A DNA stretch of 64,000 nt from Sandaracinus amylolyticus (GCF_021631985.1 NZ_CP070225.1:7936001-8000000), one strand, 5' to 3'. Shown: positions 7,407 through 16,706, counted from the first letter of the stretch. Program-made: numbers and translations. The notes: generated from the letters alone by a model not told the origin.

Positions 7407-8549
7407 ATGCGCCGCGGGATCGTCGCGCTCGTCGTGCTGGTCGTGCTCGCCGTCCTCGGCGGGATCGCGGGCATCAAGTGGTCGCAGATCACCACGCTCA
7501 TCGCGCACGCACAGGACATGGAGCGACGGGGCCCGCCGCCCGAGGTCGTCGGCGCCACGGTCGCCGAGCAGCAGGTGTGGCCACAGATGGCGCACGCGGT
7601 GGGCACGGTCGCGTCGAATCGCGACGTCGCGATCGCGAACGAGCTCCCCGGCGTGGTCGCGCGCATCGCGTTCGACTCCGGTGCGTCGGTGCGCGCGGGC
7701 GACCTGCTCGTGCAGCTCGACGTGAGCGTCGAGGCCGCGAACCTCGAGGCCGCGATCGCGAACGAGCGCCTCGCGCGCGTGACCGCTGGCCGCGCGCAGC
7801 AGCTGGTCGCACGCGGGGTCGCATCGGAGCAGGAGGGCGACAACGCCGAGGCGAGCGCGGCGAGCGCGGCCGCGCAGGTCGCGTCGCTGCGCGCGACGAT
7901 CGAGCGCAAGACGGTCCGCGCGCCGTTCGACGGGCGCGTGGGCATCCGCGCGGTGCGGCTCGGGCAGTACCTTCAGCCCGGCACCACCGTCACGACGATC
8001 GCCGGCGAGGACGCGACGTACGTCGACTTCACGCTGCCGCAGGAGCTGCTGCCGGTGCTGCGGGTCGGAATGCCGGTCGAGGTGCACCCGGGCGGTGAGC
8101 GCGACGTGCTCGCCGGTGAGGTCGCGGCGCTCGAGCCCTCGATCGATCCCACCACGCGCGCGGTCGGGCTGCGCGCGATCGTGCGCAGCGGCGAGGACCT
8201 CCTGCGCCCCGGCATGTTCGTCGACGTCGACGTCGTGCTGCCGCAGCGCGACGCCGTGGTCGCGGTGCCGTCGACCGCGATCGTGCACGCGCCCTACGGC
8301 GACTCGCTCTACGTGCTCGAGGACTCGGGCCGTCGCACGGCGGACGGGCAGCCGATCCAGATCGCGCGGCAGACCTTCGTGCGCACCGGTGAGCAGCGCG
8401 GCGACTTCGTCGCGGTCACGCAGGGCGTCGAGCCGGGGCGTCGGGTGGTGAGCGCGGGGGCGTTCAAGCTGCGCAACAACGCGACGGTGATCGTCACCGA
8501 GGACGCGGGGCCGCAGCCCGAGCTCGCGCCCCGTCCGGTGAGCCGATGA
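7407..8549 (+). CDS. RND efflux periplasmic adaptor (membrane fusion protein)
   Basis: 380 residues. An N-terminal membrane anchor (about 4-22) is followed by the biotinyl-lipoyl-like half, an alpha-helical hairpin with Ala-rich heptads, the second lipoyl half ending in Arg-Ala-Pro-Phe-Asp-Gly-Arg-Val-Gly, and beta-barrel and membrane-proximal domains. This is the HlyD/AcrA order. It bridges the inner-membrane pump at 8546 to an outer-membrane channel that is not encoded here. The stop overlaps the permease start (ATGA at 8546-8549), so translation is coupled. ATG 7407 begins the anchor; an upstream start at 7323 would overlap the divergent gene start at 7324. Confidence 0.93.
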   Translation: MRRGIVALVVLVVLAVLGGIAGIKWSQITTLIAHAQDMERRGPPPEVVGATVAEQQVWPQMAHAVGTVASNRDVAIANELPGVVARIAFDSGASVRAGDLLVQLDVSVEAANLEAAIANERLARVTAGRAQQLVARGVASEQEGDNAEASAASAAAQVASLRATIERKTVRAPFDGRVGIRAVRLGQYLQPGTTVTTIAGEDATYVDFTLPQELLPVLRVGMPVEVHPGGERDVLAGEVAALEPSIDPTTRAVGLRAIVRSGEDLLRPGMFVDVDVVLPQRDAVVAVPSTAIVHAPYGDSLYVLEDSGRRTADGQPIQIARQTFVRTGEQRGDFVAVTQGVEPGRRVVSAGAFKLRNNATVIVTEDAGPQPELAPRPVSR

Positions 8550-11500
8550 TCAGACTCACCGACGTCTTCGTGCGCCGCCCGGTCCTCGCGATCGTGGTGA
8601 ACCTGCTGATCCTCGTCGCGGGCGTGCAGGCGATCCGATCGCTCAGCGTGCGGCAGTACCCGCGGCTCGAGCTCGCGACCGTGACGATCTCGACGATCTA
8701 CGTCGGCGCGAGCGCGGACCTCGTGCGCGGCTTCATCACCACGCCGATCGAGCGCGCGATCTCGGCGGCCGACGGCATCGAGTACATCGAGTCCGAGAGC
8801 ACGCAGGGCCTCTCGACGATCCGCGCGCGCTTGCGCCTGAATTTCCGCGCGACCGACGCGCTCGCCGACATCAGCGCGCGGGTGAACCAGGTGCGCAACG
8901 AGCTCCCGCCCGAGGCCGAGCTCCCGACGATCCTCATCGAGCCCTCGGACGCGCAGATCGCGTCGATGTACCTGAGCTTCCGCTCGCCGATCCTCGAGCC
9001 GAACCAGGTCACCGACTACCTCGTGCGCGAGGTGCAGCCGCGCCTGTCCGCGATCGACGGAGTGCAGCGCGCCGACCTCCTCGGTGGTCGCGCGTTCGCG
9101 CTGCGCGCGTGGCTCGATCCCCAGCGCATGGCGTCGCTCGGGGTCTCGCCCTCCGACGTGTCGCGCGCGCTCGCCGACGAGAACTACCTCGCAGCGGTCG
9201 GCAACACCGACGGCGCGCTGGTCCGGGTCGATCTCACCGCCACGACCGATCTCCAGACCGTCGACGAATTCCGCCGGCTCGTGGTGCGGCGCGACGGCGA
9301 CACGCTCATCCGCCTCGCCGACGTCGCCGACGTGCAGCTCGGCTCGGAGAGCTACGACCAGGACGTGCGCTTCGCGGGCGAGCGCGCGGTGTTCATGGGC
9401 GTGTGGGTGCGGCCCAACGCGAACGCGCTCGAGGTGATCGAGCGGGTCCGCGCCGAGATCGACACGCTGCAGGCCGATCTCCCGGTCGGCATGGAGGCGA
9501 CGATCGCGTACGACTCGACCGAGTACATCGAGGACGCGATCCAAGAGGTCACGCGCACGCTCCTCGAGACGGTCCTGATCGTCGTGCTCGTGATCACCGC
9601 GTTCCTCGGATCGCTGCGCGGCTCGATCGTGCCGATCGTCGCGATCCCGCTCTCGCTGATTGGCGCGGTGTTCCTCATGCAGGTGCTCGGCTTCACGCTG
9701 AACCTGCTGACGCTCCTCGCGATCGTGCTCTCGGTCGGTCTCGTCGTCGACGACGCGATCGTCGTGGTCGAGAACGTCGAGCGGCACATCCGATCGGGCC
9801 AGACCCGCGTGCAGGCCGCGATCACCGGTGCGCGCGAGCTCGTCGGTCCGATCATCGCGATGACGATCACGCTGCTCGCGGTGTACGTGCCGGTCGGGTT
9901 CCAGGGCGGGATGACCGGCGAGCTGTTCCGCGAGTTCGCGTTCACGCTCGCGGGCGCGGTGTTCATCTCGGGCATCGTCGCGCTCACGCTCTCGCCGGTG
10001 ATGTCGTCGCGCCTGGTGCCCGAGAAGCAGGGGCGCGTGGCGCGCACCGTCGCGCGCGGGTTCTCGGCGGTGCAGCGCGGCTACGGGCACGCGCTCGGGG
10101 CCACGCTCGCGATGCGCCCGCTGGTGTACGTCGTGTGGATCGTGATCGCGGCGGCGACGATCCCGATGTTCATGCTCTCGGCGTCGGAGCTCGCGCCCGA
10201 GGAAGATCAGGGCGTCGTGTTCAGCTCGCTCGAGGTCCCGGCGAACGCGAGCGTCGAGCAGGTCTCGGCGTATGCGGAGCAGCTCCAGCACGCGTTCGAG
10301 CAGGACCCCGACTACCACCAGAGCTTCCAGCTCACGACGCCGGGCACCGCGTTCGGCGGGATGATCGCGGCGCCGTGGCAGCAGCGCGAACGGAACATCT
10401 TCGAGATCCAGAGCGCGCTCACGCCGCGGGTCGGCGCGATCGCGGGGGTGCGTGCGCCGCTCTTCCTGCCTGCCGCGCTCCCGAGCCCGGGCACGCTGCC
10501 GATCGAGTTCGTCGTCAGCGCGAGCGCCGACCACGAGGAGATCGTCCGCTACACCGAGCGCCTCACCCAGATCGCCGCGCAGAGCGGCGAGTTCGCGTTC
10601 CCGCCGATCGCCGACGTGCGCTTCGACGAGGCGCGCGCCGACATCGTGCTCGACCGCGATCAGATCGCGACGATGGGCGTCAACATGGGCCAGATCGGCT
10701 CGGATCTGTCGTGGATGCTCTCGGGCAACTACGTGAACCGCTTCAACATGGCGGGCCGCAGCTACCGCGTGATCCCGCAGATCGTGCGCACGTCGCGCCT
10801 CGTGCCGCGCCAGCTGCAGGACATCCACGTGACCGGCCCCGACGGAACGTTGATCCCGCTCGGCGCGGTCGCGACGCTGCACGAGACGGTCGAGCCGCGC
10901 ACGCTGAACCGCTTCCAGCAGCTCAACTCGGTGAAGCTCTCGGGCGTGCCCGCGCGCTCGGTCGACGCGGCGCTGCGCGTGCTCGAGCAAGCGGCGGCGG
11001 AGACGCTGCCGCCGGGATACCGCGTCGACTACACCGGCGAGTCGCGACAGCTGCGACAAGAGGCGGGGAAGTTCCTGCCGGTGCTCGGGCTCGCGCTGCT
11101 CGTGATCTTCCTGGTGCTCGCCGCGCAGTTCGACTCGTTCCGCGATCCCTTCGTCATCCTCGCGGGCTCGGTGCCGCTCGCGCTCTTCGGCGCGCTCGTG
11201 TTCACGTTCCTGCACTTCGAGGGACCGCCGGGCCTCGAGTACGGCCTGACCTCGGGGTGGACGACGACGCTCAACATCTACTCGCAGGTCGGGCTCGTCA
11301 CGCTGGTCGGCCTGATCGCGAAGCACGGCATCCTGATCGTCGAGTTCGCGAACGAGAGCCAGCGCGAAGGGCTCTCGAAGATCGAGGCGGTGAAGCACGC
11401 GGCGAGCGTGCGCCTCCGGCCGGTCCTGATGACGACCGCGGCGACGATCGCCGGTCACTTCCCGCTGACGCTCGTCACCGGCCCCGGCGCCGAGGCCCGC

Positions 11501-11677
11501 AATTCGATCGGCCTCGTGCTGGTCGGCGGCATGGCGATCGGGACGATCTTCACGCTCTTCGTGGTGCCTGCGGTCTACGTGCTGATCGCGCGCGAGCACC
11601 GCGCGCACGCCGAGGAGAAGCGACGCGAGGAAGAGCCGGAGATGGGCGGCGCGCTGCTCCCGTCGCCCGCCGAGTGA
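8546..11677 (+). CDS. RND-family efflux permease
   Basis: 1043 residues, the normal length for AcrB/MexB-type HAE1 pumps. Visible features: TM1 right after the N terminus, the first large periplasmic loop, TM2-TM6 around 330-480, the second periplasmic loop, and TM8-TM12 at the end. The proton-relay pair is present in TM4 (Val-Asp-Asp-Ala near residue 401-404) and the partner Lys in TM10 (Ile-Ala-Lys-His-Gly near residue 926). It exports drugs, solvents or lipids using the proton gradient; the substrate cannot be told. Coupled to the adaptor by ATGA. No TolC-like gene follows: the next gene converges with zero spacing (stop 11677, opposite stop 11678). Confidence 0.95.
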   Translation: MIRLTDVFVRRPVLAIVVNLLILVAGVQAIRSLSVRQYPRLELATVTISTIYVGASADLVRGFITTPIERAISAADGIEYIESESTQGLSTIRARLRLNFRATDALADISARVNQVRNELPPEAELPTILIEPSDAQIASMYLSFRSPILEPNQVTDYLVREVQPRLSAIDGVQRADLLGGRAFALRAWLDPQRMASLGVSPSDVSRALADENYLAAVGNTDGALVRVDLTATTDLQTVDEFRRLVVRRDGDTLIRLADVADVQLGSESYDQDVRFAGERAVFMGVWVRPNANALEVIERVRAEIDTLQADLPVGMEATIAYDSTEYIEDAIQEVTRTLLETVLIVVLVITAFLGSLRGSIVPIVAIPLSLIGAVFLMQVLGFTLNLLTLLAIVLSVGLVVDDAIVVVENVERHIRSGQTRVQAAITGARELVGPIIAMTITLLAVYVPVGFQGGMTGELFREFAFTLAGAVFISGIVALTLSPVMSSRLVPEKQGRVARTVARGFSAVQRGYGHALGATLAMRPLVYVVWIVIAAATIPMFMLSASELAPEEDQGVVFSSLEVPANASVEQVSAYAEQLQHAFEQDPDYHQSFQLTTPGTAFGGMIAAPWQQRERNIFEIQSALTPRVGAIAGVRAPLFLPAALPSPGTLPIEFVVSASADHEEIVRYTERLTQIAAQSGEFAFPPIADVRFDEARADIVLDRDQIATMGVNMGQIGSDLSWMLSGNYVNRFNMAGRSYRVIPQIVRTSRLVPRQLQDIHVTGPDGTLIPLGAVATLHETVEPRTLNRFQQLNSVKLSGVPARSVDAALRVLEQAAAETLPPGYRVDYTGESRQLRQEAGKFLPVLGLALLVIFLVLAAQFDSFRDPFVILAGSVPLALFGALVFTFLHFEGPPGLEYGLTSGWTTTLNIYSQVGLVTLVGLIAKHGILIVEFANESQREGLSKIEAVKHAASVRLRPVLMTTAATIAGHFPLTLVTGPGAEARNSIGLVLVGGMAIGTIFTLFVVPAVYVLIAREHRAHAEEKRREEEPEMGGALLPSPAE

Positions 11678-12676
11678 TCACGCCGCGGCGGCGAGGTACC
11701 CCTCGCGATCGAACCACGCGAGCGCGTCGCCGAGCGCGCGCTCGATCGGCGTCTGCGGCAGCCCGAGCTCGCGCACTGCTTTCGACGCATCGGCGGCGAG
11801 CCCGAGCTCCGCGATCGCGATCGCCTCGGTCGTGATCGGCGGCGCGCGATGGGTCACGCGGTCGGCGAGCGCGCTCATCGCATGCCCGGCGACCCGCGCT
11901 GCGCGCCACGGGATCTCGACGATCGGCGCGCGACGTCCGGTCGCCTCGAGCGCGATCGCGGCGAGCTGCGCGAGCGAGAGGTCGCGATGCCCGAGCAGGT
12001 AGCTCTCACCGCGCACCCCGCGCTCCGCCGCGAGCAGATGACCGCGCGCGACGTCGCGCACGTCGACGAAGTTCGTGACGGTCGGCGTCACCGCGATCAC
12101 CGGCAGGCGCAGACACTCGATCAGCAATCGCCCCGTCGGGGTCGGGCCCACGTCGCCCGGCCCGATCGGGCCGCACGGCGCGACGATCACCACGTCCTGA
12201 TCTCGCGCCGCATCGAGCGCGACCTCGTGCGCATCGCGCTTGCTGATCGCGTACGCGCTCTTGGTGATGCCGAGCGCGAACGGCGACGATTCGGTCGCGC
12301 GCCGTCCCGGCCCTTGTCCGCCGAAGCGCGCGATCGAGCTGGTGTGCACCACCCGCCGCACGCCGGCGCGCCGCGCCTCCTCGAGCACGATGCGCGTGCC
12401 CTCGACGTTCACCCGGCGCATCCGCGCGCCACGATCGGGCGTCCACAGCGCGTAGATCGCCGCGAGGTGGAACACGACCTCGACGTCGCGCATCGCCCGG
12501 GCGACCGACTCGCGATCGGTCACGTCGCCGATCCGCACCTCGACGTCGAGGCCTCGCAGGTTGCGCAGATCGTCACGCGCCAGCACCAGCGCGCGCACGT
12601 CGTCGCCGCGCTCGCAGAGCTGGCGCACGACGTGGTGGCCGATGAGGCCCGCCGCGCCGGTGACCAGCGCGCGCAT
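11678..12676 (-). CDS. NAD(P)-dependent epimerase/dehydratase (extended SDR)
   Basis: 332 residues. Rossmann motif Gly-Ala-Ala-Gly-Leu-Ile-Gly at residues 8-14, an Asp-Val-Thr-Asp nucleotide-binding turn, His-Leu-Ala-Ala, Ser-Ser-Ile, and the active-site Tyr-x-x-x-Lys pair (Tyr-Ala-Ile-Ser-Lys). The layout resembles dihydroflavonol-4-reductase and hopanoid-associated sugar epimerase-like SDRs; the substrate is not evident. The start overlaps the stop of the upstream gene (TGATG at 12674-12678), so the two are coupled. Both are divergent from the TetR gene at 13308, whose operator probably controls them. Confidence 0.9.
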   Translation of the reverse strand: MRALVTGAAGLIGHHVVRQLCERGDDVRALVLARDDLRNLRGLDVEVRIGDVTDRESVARAMRDVEVVFHLAAIYALWTPDRGARMRRVNVEGTRIVLEEARRAGVRRVVHTSSIARFGGQGPGRRATESSPFALGITKSAYAISKRDAHEVALDAARDQDVVIVAPCGPIGPGDVGPTPTGRLLIECLRLPVIAVTPTVTNFVDVRDVARGHLLAAERGVRGESYLLGHRDLSLAQLAAIALEATGRRAPIVEIPWRAARVAGHAMSALADRVTHRAPPITTEAIAIAELGLAADASKAVRELGLPQTPIERALGDALAWFDREGYLAAAA

Positions 12677-13233
12677 CAGAACGTTCCTTCGACGCGGCGT
12701 CGATCCTCGAGGCCGAACCACAGCACGAAGTGCGGCTCGTCGCCGACCCGCAGCCACGCCTGACCGAGGTACACGCCGGGCGCGAGCTCGCGGATCTCGT
12801 CCTCGATCTTGCGGATGAAGAACGGGTTCTCCGCGTGGTCGTAGTCGAGCTGGATCGCCGGCTGTCCGTCGTGGCGCGAGGGGCCCGCGAACGTCTCGAA
12901 CCGGAACAGGCGCACCGCGTCGAAGACCACGCGGTTGTTGCCCTCGCCGCGTCCCTCGCCGTGCGGCGCGAAGCTCTTGCCGCGCCACGGGAACGAGCCG
13001 GTCCGCGCCCACGCCACCGGCAGCGCGCTCACGAGCGAGGGCACCGCGGGCACCGCGAGCATGCGCCCGCGCAGGTCGCCCGAGATCGCCTCGAGGCGCG
13101 GCAGCGTCGCGTGCTCGTAGAGCGCGGTGAGCGCGTCGTGGTCGAGGTGCAGCAGCTGATCGAGCCTGCGGATCGACGCGGGCGCGCGCGCCGGAGAGTG
13201 GACGTCGAGCGGACGGGCGGCGATGGTCTCCAT
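12676..13233 (-). CDS. Conserved protein of unknown function, first gene of TetR-flanked operon
   Basis: 185 residues, no signal peptide or membrane helix. Distinct segments: Gly-Ser-Phe-Pro-Trp-Arg-Gly-Lys-Ser-Phe near residue 80, a strand-rich middle, Asn-Pro-Phe-Phe-Ile-Arg-Lys-Ile-Glu-Asp-Glu, and a C-terminal Gly-Gln-Ala-Trp-Leu...Trp-Phe-Gly-Leu-Glu. The pattern suggests a lipocalin-like or ligand-binding beta fold, but I do not recognise the family. ATG 13233 has a strong ribosome-binding site (AGGAGG) 10 bp upstream. The ORF could extend to 13314, but that would run through the operator. Co-expressed with the epimerase at 11678 by TGATG coupling. Confidence 0.8.
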   Translation of the reverse strand: METIAARPLDVHSPARAPASIRRLDQLLHLDHDALTALYEHATLPRLEAISGDLRGRMLAVPAVPSLVSALPVAWARTGSFPWRGKSFAPHGEGRGEGNNRVVFDAVRLFRFETFAGPSRHDGQPAIQLDYDHAENPFFIRKIEDEIRELAPGVYLGQAWLRVGDEPHFVLWFGLEDRRRVEGTF

Positions 13234-13261
13234 GTTCGGTCCTCCTGAGGCGCTGGCGCGC

Positions 13262-13283
13262 TCACATACGAACGCGTATGTGA
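13262..13283. promoter_or_regulatory. Palindromic operator, primary site (TetR type)
   Basis: Perfect 9-bp arms TCACATACG / CGTATGTGA with a 4-bp centre, in the 74-bp gap between divergent genes (starts 13233 and 13308). The position and the adjacent TetR gene make autoregulated repression of both directions likely; binding itself is inference. Confidence 0.8.
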
Positions 13284-13290
13284 GACGGAT

Positions 13291-13313
13291 TTCACGTACG
13301 GGTTCGTATGTCA
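13291..13313. promoter_or_regulatory. Second, imperfect operator overlapping the TetR start codon
   Basis: CACGTACG-GGTT-CGTATGTC repeats the arm sequence of the first site (CATACG/CGTATG) with mismatches. It covers the TetR ATG at 13308. A repressor bound here would block its own transcription start or ribosome access. Confidence 0.65.
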
Positions 13314-13955
13314 AGCGGACGAGCGAAGAAGAAGCCCACCAAGAGCGAGCCGCGATCGCGCGCCGAGACCAGCGCCGAGACGCGCGAGGCGCTGATCCGC
13401 GCGGGGATCGAGCTCTTCGCGGCGGAGGGGCTCGACGCGCCGAGCCTCGACGCGATCTGCGCGCGCGCCGGCAAGACGCGCGGCGCGTTCTACGTGCACT
13501 TCGCCGATCGCGACGCGTTCCTCGCCGCGGTGATGGAGCGGGTGGGCCTTCCCTTCCTCGACGTCGTGCTCGGGAGCGACGACACCCCGCCCGCGCTGAT
13601 GACGGTGGTGCAGCGCTTCCTCGTCGCGGTCGCGAGCGGCGAGTACCCGCTCACCGCGAAGGAAGGCGTGCGCCCGCACCAGCTCCTCGACGCGTGTGCG
13701 CGCAGCGAGCCGGTGCGCGCGCGCTACGTCGCGCTGATCGACTCGTCGATCGCGCGGCTCGCGGCGATCGTCGCGCGCGGCCAGGACGAGAAGACGCTGC
13801 GCGACGACGTGCGCCCCGAGGACGCCGCCGCGATCCTGCTCGCGGCCGTCGTCGGCGCGCAGACGCTGATGGAGCTGCGGGTCTCGGTGGACCTCGGGCC
13901 CGCCGCCGCAGCGATGCTCACCATGTTGCGCCGTCACCCGGGACCGCAGGAGTAG
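13308..13955 (+). CDS. TetR-family transcriptional regulator
   Basis: 215 residues. A basic N-terminal tail (1-20) precedes the TetR DNA-binding domain (about 22-70): Leu-Phe-Ala-Ala-Glu-Gly-Leu, a helix-turn-helix with Asp-Ala-Ile-Cys-Ala-Arg-Ala-Gly-Lys-Thr-Arg-Gly-Ala-Phe-Tyr-Val-His-Phe, then Asp-Arg-Asp-Ala-Phe-Leu. The rest is the helical ligand-binding and dimerisation domain. Divergent from the operon 13233-11678, with two palindromes between. ATG 13308 lies inside the second palindrome and has no clear Shine-Dalgarno sequence, so a leaderless or weakly translated mRNA is possible. The inducer is unknown. Confidence 0.93.
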   Translation: MSSGRAKKKPTKSEPRSRAETSAETREALIRAGIELFAAEGLDAPSLDAICARAGKTRGAFYVHFADRDAFLAAVMERVGLPFLDVVLGSDDTPPALMTVVQRFLVAVASGEYPLTAKEGVRPHQLLDACARSEPVRARYVALIDSSIARLAAIVARGQDEKTLRDDVRPEDAAAILLAAVVGAQTLMELRVSVDLGPAAAAMLTMLRRHPGPQE

Positions 13956-14042
13956 GAAAACCTGGTCGAATCGGCGCACGATCACGCGCGCGGCGAAACA
14001 AACCGCGGGATCGATCGCTTGCGCGCCGCTACCATTGCAGCC

Positions 14043-15473
14043 GTGACAATCCGCTCGTGGGCGCTGGTCGTGATGGTGCTCTCGCTCGCTCCCCCGATCG
14101 CCGCCAGTGCACAGCGACGGGATCGAGCGCCGATCCCAGCGATGGTGCGGGGATTGCGCAACGCGGCCGGTTATGCGGGCGTGGAGCGCGATCGGATCGC
14201 GGCGGAGCTGAGCGCGGCGATGCGCGCCATCGACGCGGCGAGCGCGAGCGACGGATGCAAGGCGATCGCGCGCCGGCGCATCGAGGCGATCGCGTCCGCG
14301 GTGACCGAGAGCCCGGATCGTGCGGCGAGCCGCGCGTGGGAGGCCGCGCGGCGCGCGGTCGCGTCGGCGGGTGAGTGCCGCCCCGACGACGAAGCGCCCA
14401 GCGAGGCGCTGGTCGCGCTCGAGGTCGCGGTGTGGCTCGGCGTGGTGTCGAACGGCGCGAGCGCCGAGGTGATGGTGCAGGACCCGGGGCCGCGCGCGCT
14501 CTTCGTGCGCGGCACGGCGCTGCTCGCGTCGTCGCAGTGGGAGCTCGCGCGCGCGCGCTTCGAGGCCGGGCGCGCGGTGGTCGGTGATCGCGATCCGGTG
14601 CTCTCCGCGGACCTCGCACGCGGCGTGGGCGAGGCGCAGCTCGGCGCGATGCACGAGGCCGATGGGCTCCGCGCGATCGAGGACGCGACGTCGCGCGCGA
14701 GCAGCGCGGCCGAGGTGGGATGGCGCGCGCTGGTCGACGCGCAGGTCGCGCTCGGCAGCGCGCACGCGCGGGGACGCCGGTTCGCCGAGGCGCTCGCCGC
14801 CTACGATCGCGCGCTCTCGGTCGTGCAGGCGCGGCTCGGCGCGAGCGATCCCTGGGTCGCGGATCTGGTGAACCGCCGCGCGGTGGCGCTCGGCGAGCTC
14901 GAGCGCGTCGACGACGCGATCATCGCGAACCAGAGCGCCCTCGCGATCCGCGAGCGTGCGCTCGGCCCCGGCCATCCCGATGCGCTGATCTCGCGATCGA
15001 ACATCGCGATGATGCTCCAGCGGCGCGGTGATCTCGCGGGCGCGCTCGCGATGCACCAGCAGATCCTCGACACGCGCACGCGCGTGCTCGGCGCGAACGA
15101 TCCGAGCGTCGCGGTGACGCTCGACGCGATCGCGTTCATCGAGCGCACGGCCGGGCATCACGCCGAGGCGGAGGCGCTGCTGCGTCGTGCGATCACGATC
15201 CGCGAGCGCTCGCTGCCGCCCGGACATCCCGACCGCGGGCGCAGCCATCGCGCGCTCGCGCCGGTGCTCGTCGCGCTGGGTCGCATGGACGAGGCGGTGC
15301 AGGTCGCCGAGCGCGGCGTGCTGCTGACGATCGAGGCGGTCGGGCCCGATCATCCCGACGTCGCGACCGCGTGGTCGACGATGCTGCAGGTCGCGCAGGC
15401 GGTGGGCCGCGACGAGATCGCGCAGCGCGCCCAGCGCGAGATCGCGCGGGTTCGCTCGGTGTCGAGGCGCTGA
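14043..15473 (+). CDS. Secreted TPR (kinesin-light-chain-type) repeat protein
   Basis: 476 residues. GTG 14043 starts a normal signal peptide (about 1-24, cut near Ala-Ser-Ala-Gln); a TTG at 14019 would only add eight residues. The C-terminal half carries several 42-residue TPR units of the kinesin-light-chain type (about residues 225-450), each with an Ala-Leu-Ala-x-Tyr/His-x-x-x-Leu helix and an Arg-x-x-x-Leu-Gly-x-x-His/Asp-Pro-Asp loop. The N-terminal 200 residues are helical with two Cys residues. It is probably a periplasmic protein-interaction scaffold. It stands alone between the TetR gene and the M23 peptidase. Confidence 0.85.
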   Translation: MTIRSWALVVMVLSLAPPIAASAQRRDRAPIPAMVRGLRNAAGYAGVERDRIAAELSAAMRAIDAASASDGCKAIARRRIEAIASAVTESPDRAASRAWEAARRAVASAGECRPDDEAPSEALVALEVAVWLGVVSNGASAEVMVQDPGPRALFVRGTALLASSQWELARARFEAGRAVVGDRDPVLSADLARGVGEAQLGAMHEADGLRAIEDATSRASSAAEVGWRALVDAQVALGSAHARGRRFAEALAAYDRALSVVQARLGASDPWVADLVNRRAVALGELERVDDAIIANQSALAIRERALGPGHPDALISRSNIAMMLQRRGDLAGALAMHQQILDTRTRVLGANDPSVAVTLDAIAFIERTAGHHAEAEALLRRAITIRERSLPPGHPDRGRSHRALAPVLVALGRMDEAVQVAERGVLLTIEAVGPDHPDVATAWSTMLQVAQAVGRDEIAQRAQREIARVRSVSRR

Positions 15474-15511
15474 GCCTGCGACGGCGCGGTCGCAGCTGCG
15501 GCCTCGGCGCA

Positions 15512-15540
15512 GCAGGCCGTCCAGAGCGTGGACGGCGTGC
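15512..15540 (+). terminator. GC-rich hairpin downstream of the TPR gene
   Basis: 12-bp arms with one mismatch around a 5-nt loop, 38 bp after the TPR stop. There is no T tract, so it may be a weak terminator or a 3'-end stabiliser. The rest of 15474-15646 shows nothing else. Confidence 0.45.
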
Positions 15541-15646
15541 AGGCTGCACCGAGCGCGCGCCGCCCGGGATGCGCGAGGTCGAGCGCGCAATTCCGGGCTC
15601 GGCGCGGCCGATCGCGTGAGCACGGCGGGTGCAATGAGAGCCGCTC

Positions 15647-16555
15647 ATGCAACGTGCTCTCGCGATCGTGTGTGTCGTGGCGCTCTCGGGCTGTGTCGCG
15701 TCGATGGACGAAGACCTCGACCCCGCAACGAGCCTCGGTGAGGAAGAGTGGAGCGACGAGGGACCGCCGCCCGGTGAAGAAGCGGAGTCCGAGGTGCCCG
15801 AGGACGACGGCGACCTCGGGACGATCTCGGAGGCGCTCACCGGCGCGCCGCGCTTCCAGCTGCCGTTCCCGTGCGGCCAGGTCTGGGCGGGCCAGACGCG
15901 CACCAACCACAGCCCGCTCAACTCGGTCGACTTCAACCGCGCCAACGACATCGGCGACGCGGTCGTCGCCGCCGCTGCGGGCACGGTCACGCGCGTCGCG
16001 AACGAAGGCAATCGCAGCTACGGGCGCTGGATCGAGATCGATCACGGCAACGGCTACCGCACCCGCTACGCGCACCTCAACTCGCAGGGCGTGTCGGTCG
16101 GCCAGCGCGTGACCCAGGGCCAGCGCATCGGCACGGTGGGCGACACCGGCGGCTCGTCGGGCCCGCACCTGCACTACGAGGTGCGCCGCAACGGCGTCGC
16201 GATCCGCCCGGTGTTCGACGGACGCACCGCGCTCTTCTACGGGACGCGCAACTACACCAGCCAGAACGCGTGCGGTGGTGGTGGCGGCGGCGGTGGTGGG
16301 TCGACCGGCGTGGTCGGCCGCGTGAACACGAGCGGCGCGGCGCTCACGGTGCGCGCGGGCGCGAGCTCGACGACGCGCGCGGTGGGCTCGGTCGCCGACG
16401 GGTCGACGGTGCGCATCCAGTGTCAGGTGCGCGGCCAGTCGATCACCGGCACGTACGGCACCTCGACGCTGTGGGACTACATCGGCACGGGTTACGTCGC
16501 GGACGCGTACATCTCGACGGGCTCCGACGGGCAGGTCGCTCCGACCTGCAGGTGA
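15647..16555 (+). CDS. M23 family metallopeptidase lipoprotein with C-terminal SH3b domain
   Basis: 302 residues. Signal peptide with lipobox Leu-Ser-Gly-Cys (Cys17), then an acidic Glu/Asp-rich spacer to about residue 65. The LytM/M23 domain follows (about 70-205): His and Asp of the first zinc motif (His-Ser-Pro-...-Asp-Phe), then His-Leu-His-Tyr-Glu. These Zn endopeptidases cut peptide cross-links of peptidoglycan. A run of nine Gly residues (DNA near 16275) joins it to a C-terminal bacterial SH3-like domain (about 225-300) with four Cys-flanked strands, likely a wall-binding module. Free-standing, with its own terminator at 16609. Confidence 0.92.
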   Translation: MQRALAIVCVVALSGCVASMDEDLDPATSLGEEEWSDEGPPPGEEAESEVPEDDGDLGTISEALTGAPRFQLPFPCGQVWAGQTRTNHSPLNSVDFNRANDIGDAVVAAAAGTVTRVANEGNRSYGRWIEIDHGNGYRTRYAHLNSQGVSVGQRVTQGQRIGTVGDTGGSSGPHLHYEVRRNGVAIRPVFDGRTALFYGTRNYTSQNACGGGGGGGGGSTGVVGRVNTSGAALTVRAGASSTTRAVGSVADGSTVRIQCQVRGQSITGTYGTSTLWDYIGTGYVADAYISTGSDGQVAPTCR

Positions 16556-16608
16556 GGCTCCGGCGAGAGGCGCGTGTGCGCGCGGAGCGCGGGATGGGAT
16601 GAGCGAGG

Positions 16609-16640
16609 ACGCGCGACGCGAGTCGCGCGTTTTCTCGTTT
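16609..16640 (+). terminator. Rho-independent terminator of the M23 peptidase gene
   Basis: Perfect 9-bp arms ACGCGCGAC / GTCGCGCGT around a GCGA tetraloop, followed directly by TTTTCTCGTTTT. It is 53 bp downstream of the stop at 16555. Confidence 0.9.
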
Positions 16641-16706
16641 TGCGCTGGTGCAAAGCGGCAGGGTGCGCCGTTGCATCCGCGCAAACCCGTCACCGAGCCG
16701 GCGCCG

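Noticed and set aside
8309-11608. 1099-codon minus-strand ORF across the RND permease
   Set aside because: Low-complexity antisense shadow; the plus strand encodes a full pump.
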